A DNA stretch of 64,000 nucleotides, from assembly GCF_902706185.1 (NCBI RefSeq), contig NZ_CACSJM010000010.1:1-64000 (forward strand), given 5' to 3'. This document shows positions 27,848 to 36,562 of the stretch, in pieces (positions within the stretch are counted from its first letter, which is position 1; each line of letters opens with the position of its first letter). The notes under the pieces were generated by a model. It was not told the DNA's origin. It worked only from the letters and a program-made list of their open reading frames with translations, and made no database searches. The position numbers were made by a program, and so were the translations under genes. This stretch comes from Roseomonas sp. 18066. GTDB taxonomy: Bacteria > Pseudomonadota > Alphaproteobacteria > Acetobacterales > Acetobacteraceae.

Positions 27848-29443
27848 ATGCTCACCCGCCGTTCGTTGCTGCTGGCCTCGGCCGCGGCTGCCGCCTTGCC
27901 CGCCACGCTCTCGCCCGCGATGGCGCAGACGCCGCCGGGCGTGCTGGTCTTCGCCAAGCAGATCGACGACATCATCACCGTCGATCCGCACGAGGCCTTC
28001 GAATACACGGCCTCCGAGCTGGCGGGGAATGTCTACCAGAAGCTGGTGACCACCCCGAATTCCGACCCCGGCAGCATCCAGGGCGAACTGGCGGAGAAGT
28101 GGGAGGCCGGCGCCGACGGCAAGACCTTCACCTTCACGCTGAAGGACGGGCCGAAATTCGCCTCCGGCAAGGCAGTGACGGCCGAGGACGTCGCCTTCTC
28201 GCTGACCCGCGCGGTCACGCTGAACAAGGCGCCGGCCTTCATCATCAACCAGTTCGGCTTCACCAAGGACAATGCGGCCGAGCGCATCCGCGCCACCGAC
28301 GCCCGCACCCTGGTGCTGACCACGGCCGAGCCGACGGCGCCGTCCTTCCTGCTCTACTGCCTCTCGGCCGCGGTCGGCTCGGTGGTGGAGAAGGCCGTCG
28401 TCATGGCGCACGTGCAGGGTGACGACCTGGGCAATGCCTGGCTGAAGACCAATTCGGCGGGCTCGGGCAGCTATGTCATCCGCCAGTGGCGCGCCAGCGA
28501 GAGCGTCGTGCTGGAGGCGAACCCGCATACCAGCGCGCCGCCGGTGGTGAAGCGCGTCATCCTGCGCCACATCGCCGACCCTTCCGCGCAGCTGCTCGGC
28601 CTGACCAAGGGCGACTATGACATCGCCCGGAACCTGGGCGCCGACCAGATCAAGCAGCTGGAAGGCAACCCGGCCTACACGGTGCAGTCGGCCCGCAAGG
28701 CCAGCCTGATGTACCTGTCGCTGAACCAGAAGAACCCGAACCTGGCGAAGCTGGAAGTCCGCCAGGCGATCAAGCTGGCGCTCGACTACGAGGGCATCCA
28801 GAAGGCGATCGTGCCGACCACCTATGCGGTGCACCAGTCCTTCCTGCCCGCCGGCCTGCCCGGCGCGCTGACCGAGCACCCCTTCAAGCGCAACGTGGCG
28901 GAAGCCAAGGCGCTGCTGGCCAAGGCTGGCCTCGCCAGCGGCTTCGAGCTGTCCTTCGACTATGCCTCGGCCGCGCCGAACGCCGACATCGCCCAGGCGA
29001 TCCAGGCGAACCTGGCCGAGATCGGCATCAAGCTGCGCATGCTGCCCGGCGAGATGCGCGCGGTGATCACCAAGACCCGCGCCCGCACCCATGACGTCGC
29101 CATGGTCCGCTGGGGGTCCGATTATTTCGATCCGCACAGCAACGCCGAGGCCTTCAGCATCAACACCGACAACAGCGACAACGCCCGCAACCGGACGCTC
29201 GCCTGGCGCGCCAGCTGGGAGATCCCCGAGCTCTCCGCGCGCACCCTGGCGGCGCTGAAGGAGACCGACTCGGCCAAGCGCTCGGCCATGTATGGCGAGC
29301 TGCAGCGCGACCACCAGCAGCAGTCGCCCTTCGTCATCATGCTGCAGGAGATCGAGGTCGCGGTGTCGCGCGCCGCGGTGAAGGGCTTCGACATGGGGCC
29401 GATGAACGACCGCCACTCCTACGTTAAGATCACCAAGGCCTAA
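27848..29443 (+). CDS. Peptide/nickel-type ABC transporter substrate-binding protein
   Basis: 531 aa, family 5 extracellular solute-binding protein. Signal peptide MLTRRSLLLASAAAAALPAT with Ala-Gln cleavage near residue 27. Core motif EIAGNV-like segment ASELAGNVYQKLVT, then GELAEKWEAGADGKTFTFTL and later VRQAIKLALDYEGIQKAIV. It captures oligopeptides, dipeptides or similar solutes. AGGAGG ten bases upstream of the ATG. First gene of a five-gene importer operon. Confidence 0.92.
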   Translation: MLTRRSLLLASAAAAALPATLSPAMAQTPPGVLVFAKQIDDIITVDPHEAFEYTASELAGNVYQKLVTTPNSDPGSIQGELAEKWEAGADGKTFTFTLKDGPKFASGKAVTAEDVAFSLTRAVTLNKAPAFIINQFGFTKDNAAERIRATDARTLVLTTAEPTAPSFLLYCLSAAVGSVVEKAVVMAHVQGDDLGNAWLKTNSAGSGSYVIRQWRASESVVLEANPHTSAPPVVKRVILRHIADPSAQLLGLTKGDYDIARNLGADQIKQLEGNPAYTVQSARKASLMYLSLNQKNPNLAKLEVRQAIKLALDYEGIQKAIVPTTYAVHQSFLPAGLPGALTEHPFKRNVAEAKALLAKAGLASGFELSFDYASAAPNADIAQAIQANLAEIGIKLRMLPGEMRAVITKTRARTHDVAMVRWGSDYFDPHSNAEAFSINTDNSDNARNRTLAWRASWEIPELSARTLAALKETDSAKRSAMYGELQRDHQQQSPFVIMLQEIEVAVSRAAVKGFDMGPMNDRHSYVKITKA

Positions 29444-29490
29444 ATGACCCCCAGGCAGGAACAGGGTGCCGGCATGTCCGGCCGGCATCC

Positions 29491-30618
29491 GTGAGCGACA
29501 GCAGCCTCTCCCGCCCGGGTCTTCCGGCGGGCGACCCGCAGGGTCCCGGGGGCACCACCCCCGGCGGGCTGGCCCCCAGGCCGAAAGCCGTCCGCCCCTC
29601 GGCGGCGAAGCTGCGGCTGAAGGCGCTCACGGCGACGCTGGCCAGCGTGCCCATCACCCTGTTCGGCCTGGCTCTCGTCACCTTCCTGATCGGCCGCGTC
29701 GTGCCGATCGACCCGGTGCTGGCCATCATCGGCGACCGCGCGCCGCAGGACGTGGTCGAGCGCACCCGGCTGGAGCTCGGCCTCGACCAGCCGCTCTATA
29801 TCCAGTTCTGGAAATACCTGGGGCAGATCCTCAGCGGCGACCTCGGCCGCTCGGTGATGACCTCCAACCCGGTCACCCAGGACATCGCCCGCTTCTTCCC
29901 GGCGACCTTCGAGCTGGCCACGGTGGCCATCCTGGTCGCGGTGCTGATCGGCGTTCCGCTGGGCGTCTGGGCGGCGACGCGGCAGGGCAGCTGGATCGAC
30001 CAGGGCGTGCGGATCTTCTGCCTGGCCGGCCACTCGCTGCCGGTCTTCGTGCTCGGGCTGATCTCGCTGCTGCTGTTCTACGCGACGCTGGAGATCGCCC
30101 CCGGCCCCGGCCGCCAGGGCATCTATTTCGAGGGCATGGTCGACGAGCGCAGCGGCATCCTGACGCTGGATGCGCTGCTGGCCGGCGATATCCCGGCCTT
30201 CCGCGACGCCATCTGGCACCTGGCGCAGCCGGCCGGCGTGCTGGCCTTCTTCAGCCTGGCCTATATCGCCCGCATGACGCGGGCCTTCATGCTGGCCGAG
30301 CTCAAGAGCGAATACGTCACCACCGCCCGCGCCAAGGGCCTGTCGGGCGTGACCATCGTCTGGGGCCATGCCTTCCGCAACATCGCCGTGCCGCTGGTGA
30401 CCGTGCTGACCATGACCTATGCCGGGCTGCTGGAAGGCGCCGTGCTGACCGAGACCATCTTCGCCTGGCCGGGGCTCGGCCAGTATCTGACCGTCTCGCT
30501 GCTGAACGCCGACATGAACGCGGTCCTCGGCGCCACCCTGGTGGTCGGGCTGATCTATGTGGCGCTGAACCTGCTGGCCGATCTGCTGTACCGGCTGCTC
30601 GACCCGAGGGTCTCCTGA
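29491..30618 (+). CDS. DppB/OppB-type ABC transporter permease
   Basis: 375 aa with six predicted helices. Typical N-terminal ERTRLELGLDQPLYIQFWKY and C-terminal EAA loop ARAKGLSGVTIVWGHAFRNI, TETIFAWPGLGQYL. It forms the membrane channel with the next permease. It carries an unusually long Pro-rich cytoplasmic N-terminus of about 40 residues. GTG start; stop overlaps the next start (TGATG). Confidence 0.93.
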   Translation: MSDSSLSRPGLPAGDPQGPGGTTPGGLAPRPKAVRPSAAKLRLKALTATLASVPITLFGLALVTFLIGRVVPIDPVLAIIGDRAPQDVVERTRLELGLDQPLYIQFWKYLGQILSGDLGRSVMTSNPVTQDIARFFPATFELATVAILVAVLIGVPLGVWAATRQGSWIDQGVRIFCLAGHSLPVFVLGLISLLLFYATLEIAPGPGRQGIYFEGMVDERSGILTLDALLAGDIPAFRDAIWHLAQPAGVLAFFSLAYIARMTRAFMLAELKSEYVTTARAKGLSGVTIVWGHAFRNIAVPLVTVLTMTYAGLLEGAVLTETIFAWPGLGQYLTVSLLNADMNAVLGATLVVGLIYVALNLLADLLYRLLDPRVS

Positions 30619-31517
30619 TGGCCGTCGTCACCCGCGCCTGGCTGCTCTCCGACACCCCCGCCTCCCGCGCCCAGGCGCGCTGGGGCCGGCGCTACCAGCT
30701 GTGGCTGGCCTTCCGCCGCAACCCGCTGGCGGTCGCGGGCCTGGCCATCGTGCTGGTGATGCTGGCGCTCGCCCTGGCCGCGCCGCTGCTGGCGACCCAT
30801 GACCCGGGCGTGCAGAGCCTGGCCGACCGGCTGCAGCCGCCCTCGGCCGCGCATTGGATGGGCACCGACGAGCTCGGCCGCGACACCTGGTCGCGCATGC
30901 TCTATGGCGGCCGCGTCACGCTCGGCATGGTGGTGGCCGTCGTCGTGCTGGTGGCCCCCCTCGGGCTGATCGTCGGCTGCGTCGCCGGCTATGTCGGCGG
31001 CATCACCGACAAGCTGCTGATGCGCGTCACCGACGTCTTCCTGGCCTTCCCGCGGCTGATCCTGGCCCTGGCCTTCGTCGCCGCCATGAAGCCCGGCGTG
31101 GAGAGCGCCATCATCGCCATCGCGCTCACCGCCTGGCCGCCCTATGCCCGGCTGGCGCGGGCCGAGACGCTGACCATCCGCAACACCGACTATGTCGCCG
31201 CGGTGCAGATGACCGGGGCCTCGCCCTGGCGGATCATCTGCCGCCATGTCGCGCCGATGTGCCTGCCGTCGCTGACGGTGCGGGTGACGCTGGACATGTC
31301 CTCGATCATCCTGACCGCGGCGGGCTTAGGCTTCCTCGGCCTCGGCGCGCAGCCGCCGATCCCGGAATGGGGCACCATGATCGCCTCCGCCCGGCGCTTC
31401 ATCCTGGAGCAATGGTGGGTGCCGGTGATCCCGGGCCTGGCCATCTTCGCCGCCTCCCTGGCCTTCAACCTGCTGGGCGACGGCTTGCGCGACGTGCTGG
31501 ACCCGAAGCAGCGGTGA
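30618..31517 (+). CDS. DppC/OppC-type ABC transporter permease
   Basis: 299 aa. N-terminal AFRRNPLAVAGLAIVLVML, then HWMGTDELGRDTWSRMLYGG, a hallmark of DppC-type permeases, and the EAA loop YVAAVQMTGASPWRIICRHV. Partner of the upstream permease. The frame is open upstream through the previous gene, but the start at 30,618 matches the family N-terminus and the TGATG overlap. Confidence 0.93.
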   Translation: MAVVTRAWLLSDTPASRAQARWGRRYQLWLAFRRNPLAVAGLAIVLVMLALALAAPLLATHDPGVQSLADRLQPPSAAHWMGTDELGRDTWSRMLYGGRVTLGMVVAVVVLVAPLGLIVGCVAGYVGGITDKLLMRVTDVFLAFPRLILALAFVAAMKPGVESAIIAIALTAWPPYARLARAETLTIRNTDYVAAVQMTGASPWRIICRHVAPMCLPSLTVRVTLDMSSIILTAAGLGFLGLGAQPPIPEWGTMIASARRFILEQWWVPVIPGLAIFAASLAFNLLGDGLRDVLDPKQR

Positions 31518-31522
31518 GCGGC

Positions 31523-32371
31523 ATGACCGAGGCCCCCCTGGTCGAGATCCGCAAGCTGCGGGTCGACTTCCCCAACCCCGCCGGCTTCACCCAGGCCGTG
31601 CGCGGGATCTCTTTCAGCCTGGGCCGCGAGAAGCTGGGCATCGTCGGCGAGAGCGGCTCCGGCAAGTCGGTCACCGGGCGCGCGCTGATGCGGCTGCTGC
31701 CGGGCTCGGCCCGGGTCCAGGCGGAGGCGCTGCGCTTCGACGGCATCGATGTGCTGGCGGCCTCCGAGCGGCAGATGCGGCGCCTGCGCGGCGGCCGCAT
31801 CGGGCTGATCATGCAGGACCCGAAATACAGCCTGAACCCGGTGATGACCGTCGGCCGGCAGATCGCCGAGGCCTGGCTGGCGCACAACAAGGGCGGCAAG
31901 CGCGAGGCCCGCGAGGCCGCCCTGTCGCTGCTGGAGCAGGTGCGCATCCGCGACCCGCTGCGGGTGCTCGATTCCTACCCGCACGAGGTCTCAGGCGGCA
32001 TGGGCCAGCGCGTCATGATCGCCATGATGCTGGCGCCCAACCCGGACATGCTGATCGCCGACGAGCCGACCAGCGCGCTGGACGCCTCCGTCCAGGCCGA
32101 GATCCTGAAGCTGATCGAGGAGCTGGTCTCCGCCCGCGGCATGGGGCTGATGCTGATCAGCCACGACCTGCCGCTGGTCAGCCGCTTCTGCGACCGCGTC
32201 GTGGTGATGTATGCCGGCCAGGTGATGGAGGAGCTGCCCGCCCGCGACCTGCACCGCGCGCGCCACGCCTATACCCGCGGGTTGCTGGACTGCATGCCCA
32301 GCCTGTCGGTGCCGCGGCCCCGCCTGCCGACCCTGAACCGCGACCCCGCCTGGCTGGAGCCGAAGCGATGA
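31523..32371 (+). CDS. DppD/OppD-type ABC transporter ATPase
   Basis: 282 aa. Walker A GIVGESGSGKSVTGRALM, Q-loop MQDPKYSLNPVMTVG, signature SGGMGQRVMIAMML, Walker B MLIADEPTSALD, H-loop MLISHDL, and a short C-terminal CMPSLS oligopeptide-type extension. An alternative GTG start at 31,514 overlaps the permease stop (GTGA). Forms a heterodimer with the following ATPase. Confidence 0.93.
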   Translation: MTEAPLVEIRKLRVDFPNPAGFTQAVRGISFSLGREKLGIVGESGSGKSVTGRALMRLLPGSARVQAEALRFDGIDVLAASERQMRRLRGGRIGLIMQDPKYSLNPVMTVGRQIAEAWLAHNKGGKREAREAALSLLEQVRIRDPLRVLDSYPHEVSGGMGQRVMIAMMLAPNPDMLIADEPTSALDASVQAEILKLIEELVSARGMGLMLISHDLPLVSRFCDRVVVMYAGQVMEELPARDLHRARHAYTRGLLDCMPSLSVPRPRLPTLNRDPAWLEPKR

Positions 32372-33102
32372 TCGAGGTCCAGCACCTCAACGTGCATTTC
32401 GGCCACAACCAGGTGGTGCACGAGGTCTCCTTCCAGGTCGCCCCCGGCGAGACCTTCGGGCTGGTCGGCGAGAGCGGCTCCGGCAAGTCGACCGTGCTGC
32501 GCACCATCGCGGGGCTCGTCCCCGGCTGGGATGGCGGGCTGGCGGTGAACGGCAAGACCCTGGGCCCGAAGCGCGACCGCGCCTTCTTCAAGTCGGTGCA
32601 GATGGTGTTCCAGGACCCCTATGGCTCGCTCCACCCGCGCCAGACGGTCGACCGCATCCTGGCCGAGCCGCTGGCCGTGCACGGCATCCCCGACGCCGAG
32701 ACCCGCATCACCCGGGCGCTGGAGGAAGTGGCCCTGCCGCGGGCGGCGCGCTTCCGCTACCCGCACCAGCTTTCCGGCGGGCAGCGCCAGCGGGTGGCCA
32801 TCGCCCGCGCCCTGATCGCCAACCCCTCGGTGCTGCTGCTGGACGAGCCGACCTCGGCCCTCGACGTCTCGGTCCAGGCGGAAGTGCTCAACCTGCTGGC
32901 CGACCTGCGCGAGGCCCGCCAGCTGACCTGCATCCTGGTCTCCCACAACCTGGCCGTCATCGGGCATCTCTGCGGGCGGCTCGCCGTCATGCAGGGCGGG
33001 CGGATCGTCGAGATCGTCAGCCAGGCGCAGCTTCGGGACGGCACCGCCCGGCACCCGCACACGCGGGAGCTGATCGCGCTGTCGCATGAGCTCGAGGGAT
33101 AG
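32368..33102 (+). CDS. DppF/OppF-type ABC transporter ATPase
   Basis: 244 aa. Walker A GLVGESGSGKSTVLRTIAGL, Q-loop MVFQDPYGSLHPRQTVD, signature [15 protein letters not shown], Walker B LLLDEPTSALDVSVQAEVL. Starts inside the previous stop (ATGA). It is shorter than many OppF proteins, since it lacks the long C-terminal oligopeptide tail. It completes the importer. Confidence 0.93.
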   Translation: MIEVQHLNVHFGHNQVVHEVSFQVAPGETFGLVGESGSGKSTVLRTIAGLVPGWDGGLAVNGKTLGPKRDRAFFKSVQMVFQDPYGSLHPRQTVDRILAEPLAVHGIPDAETRITRALEEVALPRAARFRYPHQLSGGQRQRVAIARALIANPSVLLLDEPTSALDVSVQAEVLNLLADLREARQLTCILVSHNLAVIGHLCGRLAVMQGGRIVEIVSQAQLRDGTARHPHTRELIALSHELEG

Positions 33103-33114
33103 GGCCCGGCGGGC

Positions 33115-33912
33115 TTAGCCCCGCCCCCCGAACAGCCGTCTCACCCAGCCCAGCAGCCCGCCCTTGCTGGCCACCGGCGCGCGGCTGACCCGCTGCTGCG
33201 CCACATGCGGCCGGGGCGCCGGCGGCGCCGCGCTGGCCAGGGTGTGCCGCCCCGCATCCTGCGCCGCGATCAGCCGCCGCTCCAGCGCCACCACCTGCGC
33301 CACCGCCTCCGGCGGGTGGTGGGCGGCCAGGCTTTCGGCGGAGCTCGCCGCATCCCGCCAGGCCTCGGCCCGGCGCAGCGCGTCGATCACCCGCACCGTC
33401 TGCTCGGCATCCAGCGGCGGGCCGCTGCGCCACAGCGCCACCGCGTCGCGCCGCCAGGCGATGGCCAGGTCCGGCCGGTTCATGTCGTCGGCGACCCAGG
33501 CGGCATGCAGCGTGGCCTCGGCCCCGGCATGCAGCGCGCCCGTCTCCTCCAGCACATGCGCCCAGGCCAGGAAGCGGCGGGCCAGCGGCGGGTGGCTGGT
33601 ATCGGCGATCAGCGCGCGGAACGGCGCCGCGGCCACCGCGTCGGCGGCCGCCGGATGGGCGCGGCCAATATCCGGCGCCGCATAGGCGCAATGCGGGCAT
33701 TGCTGCAGCCAGCGGGCCATGGTGCCGCGCAGCGGCTCGCCGGGACGCAGGTCCAGGTCGGGCGCCTGCTCCGGCGGGCCGGGGCGGAAGGGCGGCTGCC
33801 GGCTCTCGCCGCCGCAGACGGCGCAGCGCAGCGCGCCCGCGGCGCCGCCCGGATGGGCATTGGCCGAAGGGGAGCCGGCGGAAGACGGACCAGCGGGGGG
33901 AGGCATCGCCAT
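33115..33912 (-). CDS. Uncharacterised Cys-pair protein, DUF2225-like
   Basis: 265 aa. Pro/Ala-rich N-terminus, then two Cys pairs, RCAVCGGES and QQCPHCAYAAPDIG, about 50 residues apart with a DLDLRPGEPLRG segment between. This spacing suggests a zinc-binding module like that of DUF2225 proteins. An alpha-helical, TPR-like part follows (FLAWAHVLEETGALHAGAEA, RVIDALRRAEAWRDAA). The C-terminal tail is basic (VRRLFGGRG). Function unknown. Leftward, 12 bases from the convergent ATPase gene end. Confidence 0.6.
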   Translation of the reverse strand: MAMPPPAGPSSAGSPSANAHPGGAAGALRCAVCGGESRQPPFRPGPPEQAPDLDLRPGEPLRGTMARWLQQCPHCAYAAPDIGRAHPAAADAVAAAPFRALIADTSHPPLARRFLAWAHVLEETGALHAGAEATLHAAWVADDMNRPDLAIAWRRDAVALWRSGPPLDAEQTVRVIDALRRAEAWRDAASSAESLAAHHPPEAVAQVVALERRLIAAQDAGRHTLASAAPPAPRPHVAQQRVSRAPVASKGGLLGWVRRLFGGRG

Positions 33913-33985
33913 CCTTCCAAACTAAGCATCAACGCCGCCCGCGCGAAGGGGTGACGACCCGCAAACATTGCAGTTCTCGCGCCCT

Positions 33986-34015
33986 GGTGTTGCGTGGGCG
34001 GGTGTTGCGTGAGCG
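33986..34015. repeat. Tandem 15-bp repeat, two units
   Basis: GGTGTTGCGTGGGCG (33986-34000) is followed directly by GGTGTTGCGTGAGCG (34001-34015), one mismatch. It lies 17 bases before the prolyl aminopeptidase start, in the promoter/leader region. It could be a regulator site or a recent slippage duplication. Confidence 0.6.
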
Positions 34016-34032
34016 GGGCGGCCGGGCCAAAC

Positions 34033-34992
34033 ATGAGCCCCATGCCCCGTGGCGACCTCTTCCCCGATATCGCGCCCTTCGAGACCGGCCTGCTGCCGCT
34101 GTCCGGGGGCCATGTGATGTATTGGGAGCAGGTGGGCAATCCGCGCGGCCAGCCGGCGCTGTTCCTGCACGGGGGGCCGGGCGCCGGGGCGGGGGCGGTG
34201 CATCGCCGCTTCTTCGACCCGCAGCACTGGCGGATCATCATCTTCGACCAGCGCGGCTCCGGCCGGTCGCGGCCGCTGGGGGAGCTGGCCGGCAACACCA
34301 CGCCGAACCTGGTCGCCGATATCGAGACGCTGCGGCGGTTCCTGGGCGTCGACAGCTGGCTGCTGTTCGGCGGGTCCTGGGGGTCGACCCTGGCGCTGGC
34401 CTATGCCCAGGCGCATCCCGAGCGGGTGCAGGGCTGCGTGCTGCGCGGCGTCTTCCTGGGGCGCGCCCAGGAGGTGGAGTGGTTCCTCTACGGCATGCGG
34501 CGCGTCTTCCCCGACGCCTGGAGCCAGTTCGCCGAATTCATCCCGGCACCCGAGCGCGGCGACCTGCTGCGCGCCTACCTGGCGCGGCTGACCGACCCCG
34601 ACCCGCAGGTGCATTTCCCCGCCGCCCGCGCCTGGAGCCAGTATGAGGGGATGTGCTCGACCCTGATGCCGAGCCCGGACACGGTGGCGAGCTTCGCCCA
34701 GGACCGCACCGCCCTGGGCCTGGCGCGGATCGAGGCGCATTACTTCGCGCACGACCTGTTCCTGCCGCCCGAGGGGCTGCTGGGGGGGATGGAGCGCATC
34801 GCCCATATCCCGGCCGAGATCGTCCAGGGCCGCTACGACATGGTCTGCCCGGCGGAAAGCGCCTTCGACCTGGCCGCCGCCTGGCCGCGCGCCCGGCTGA
34901 CGGTGGTGCCCGACGCCGGCCATTCGGCGCTGGAGCCGGGAGTGCGGGTGTCGCTGGTCGCCGCCGTGGAACGCTTCCGCCGCCGGGGGTGA
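34033..34992 (+). CDS. pip: Prolyl aminopeptidase
   Basis: 319 aa alpha/beta hydrolase that removes N-terminal proline from peptides. Oxyanion motif LFLHGGPGAGAG, then DQRGSGRSRP, nucleophile motif FGGSWGSTLALAYA with the catalytic Ser, YDMVCPAESAF region for Asp and DAGHSALEPG for His. The N-terminus LFPDIAPFETGLLPLSGGH is typical of the family. ATG at 34,033; a second ATG nine bases on is also possible. Confidence 0.92.
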   Translation: MSPMPRGDLFPDIAPFETGLLPLSGGHVMYWEQVGNPRGQPALFLHGGPGAGAGAVHRRFFDPQHWRIIIFDQRGSGRSRPLGELAGNTTPNLVADIETLRRFLGVDSWLLFGGSWGSTLALAYAQAHPERVQGCVLRGVFLGRAQEVEWFLYGMRRVFPDAWSQFAEFIPAPERGDLLRAYLARLTDPDPQVHFPAARAWSQYEGMCSTLMPSPDTVASFAQDRTALGLARIEAHYFAHDLFLPPEGLLGGMERIAHIPAEIVQGRYDMVCPAESAFDLAAAWPRARLTVVPDAGHSALEPGVRVSLVAAVERFRRRG

Positions 34993-35049
34993 CACCTCGG
35001 CCGAGAGCGGGTTCCGTTGCGGCGCGATCTGCATTAGCTTGCCGCCCGC

Positions 35050-35123
35050 GTCTCCGTAGCTCAGCCGGATAGAGCACCAGATTCCTAATCTGGGGGCCGT
35101 GGGTTCGAATCCCGCCGGGGACA
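35050..35123 (+). tRNA. tRNA-Arg (anticodon CCT)
   Basis: A full cloverleaf can be drawn: acceptor GTCTCCG / CGGGGAC, D-stem GCTC/GAGC, anticodon stem CCAGA/TCTGG with loop TTCCTAA (anticodon CCT), T-stem GTGGG/CCCGC with loop TTCGAAT, discriminator A. No 3' CCA is encoded; TTTTC follows. The drop in GC content directly downstream and the gene types there suggest this tRNA 3' end is an integration site for a mobile island. Confidence 0.95.
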
Positions 35124-35284
35124 TTTTCAAAATCAATGACTTATCGGGAATGCCGCCTTCTTTCTCCTGGTGACTTGACTGCTGCGGACCCGCCACGGAC
35201 CCGCTCGAGGTGGCGAACCTTCGGCTAGGCGTTGTCTCCGCATCGAAGGAGACCTTTGCCGCCGCATACCGCCGAAAACGCGAG

Positions 35285-36250
35285 ATGAAGAATGGCATGG
35301 AAAATAAAGCGAGCGATTGGCCCGTAACCTTCAGTGCCCTCGAAGCGCTGACATGGATTGCTTTCAGGCGATACCTGCCCGGTGGGCTATGGACCGACCT
35401 GCTCGAGACGCAGCCGTCGCGGGATTGGAATGTTTTACCGCCTGCCGAATGGGAGGCAGGAACCCTCGCAACCATTTGGCTCGTAACCGCTCCAGCATTG
35501 ATCGCGGCCTTGGAAGCAAGGGCCCGGCGAAGCCCAGGGCCTAGCAAGCCGTGTCCTCCCGTCTATAGAGCTTGGCTCTATCGAGCTGCCGCCCGCCGCC
35601 TCGTTCGTTCGACAGGCCTGGAAGCTGGTGTTCTGGCGAACAAACTTCGCCAGGATCTTAAGGCAGGGGTTTCTGCACAGGAGGCGATAGAAAAAGCTTC
35701 GATTTCTCTTCAGAGAGCGCTAGCGGAAGGAAGCGTTAAAGCTACAGGAATAATTACTTTAGATAGAACTGAAGTACCAAACGACCGAGCCGCAGAAGAG
35801 ATACCCGCAATATATTTCGCATCTTCACCAAAATTTATTGTTGATGTTGATGGATTTACTGATCCCGAAAATCAAGATTATGAGGGGCCATTTTGGGGGT
35901 GCGTTGAAATCTGGAGCGCAGCTCTCATACGCGCTTTCCCTAGCTGCGGACTTCAGCGCGTAGACGATGGTTTAGCCGATGCAGGTCAAACTCGAAGCGT
36001 CAGTTCGACAGGACCCGCTAAGCCATCAGCGTCTAAGCGGCGCCAGTCTGGCGGCCTTGATTACGGCGAGCGAGATGCGCTTCTGGCCAAAGAGGCCTTG
36101 GCGATGATCGAAGATGGAAGAGCAAGAAACATCAATGATGCAGCCCTTATTCTTACTGAGCGCGCAGCTGGACGTGGCTCGATCGACAGTCGCCGCAAGC
36201 GTTTGATTCTGGCCATTCAGAAGGCCGTCGGTCAGTCTGGTCAGAACTGA
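35285..36250 (+). CDS. Island protein of unknown function
   Basis: About 321 aa from an ATG at 35,285; a GTG at 35,210 or an ATG at 35,297 are alternatives. I do not recognise the family. The N-terminal half is mixed (DWPVTFSALEALTWIAFRRY), the C-terminal part is basic (KPSASKRRQSGGL) followed by a helical segment (DALLAKEALAMIEDGRARNI, AALILTERAAGRGSIDSRRK) that resembles a DNA-binding or replication accessory helix set. GC content falls strongly in the middle (about 35,650-35,900), a sign of foreign origin. The stop codon lies inside a perfect palindrome. Confidence 0.55.
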   Translation: MKNGMENKASDWPVTFSALEALTWIAFRRYLPGGLWTDLLETQPSRDWNVLPPAEWEAGTLATIWLVTAPALIAALEARARRSPGPSKPCPPVYRAWLYRAAARRLVRSTGLEAGVLANKLRQDLKAGVSAQEAIEKASISLQRALAEGSVKATGIITLDRTEVPNDRAAEEIPAIYFASSPKFIVDVDGFTDPENQDYEGPFWGCVEIWSAALIRAFPSCGLQRVDDGLADAGQTRSVSSTGPAKPSASKRRQSGGLDYGERDALLAKEALAMIEDGRARNINDAALILTERAAGRGSIDSRRKRLILAIQKAVGQSGQN

Positions 36251-36260
36251 CCAGACTGAC
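36231..36260. promoter_or_regulatory. 14-bp perfect palindrome, candidate operator
   Basis: GTCAGTCTGGTCAG (36231-36244), AA, then CTGACCAGACTGAC (36247-36260). Partial repeats of the half-site continue to the right (GGACTGACTAGACTAGAC, to about 36,279). It lies 57 bases before the AlpA-like gene and over the stop codon of the previous gene. It may be a regulator or initiator site for the replication module, or a terminator hairpin. Confidence 0.6.
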
Positions 36261-36316
36261 AGGACTGACTAGACTAGACGCTGTCATAGACGTCCCGTGA
36301 CAACGAGGGACAGGTC

Positions 36317-36562
36317 ATGGCGACGTACCTTAAAGAGTCGGAATTCTGCGACCGCTACCACATTGCGCCTCGCACTGCGCAGCGGTGGCGCGTCAGCGGC
36401 GACGGCCCAGCCTTCGTCCGGATGGGCCTTCGGCGAATCGCTTATCGCTTGGAGGACTGCGAGCGCTGGGCGGCTGAGAGGACCTTCGCCCATCGAACCG
36501 CGGAACTAGCGATGCGCCCGGCAGCGCATGCCGCCAAGTCGGGGGCGCGCCATTATGGCTGA
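36317..36562 (+). CDS. AlpA/excisionase-like DNA-binding protein
   Basis: 81 aa. Winged-helix pattern YLKESEFCDRYHIAPRTAQR, WRVSGDGPAFVRMGLRRIAY and RLEDCERWAAERTF, typical of the MerR-like HTH_17/AlpA group found beside phage and integrative-element genes. Such proteins regulate excision or nearby promoters. The next gene starts inside its last codons (36,555). The palindrome upstream is a natural candidate target. Confidence 0.78.
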   Translation: MATYLKESEFCDRYHIAPRTAQRWRVSGDGPAFVRMGLRRIAYRLEDCERWAAERTFAHRTAELAMRPAAHAAKSGARHYG

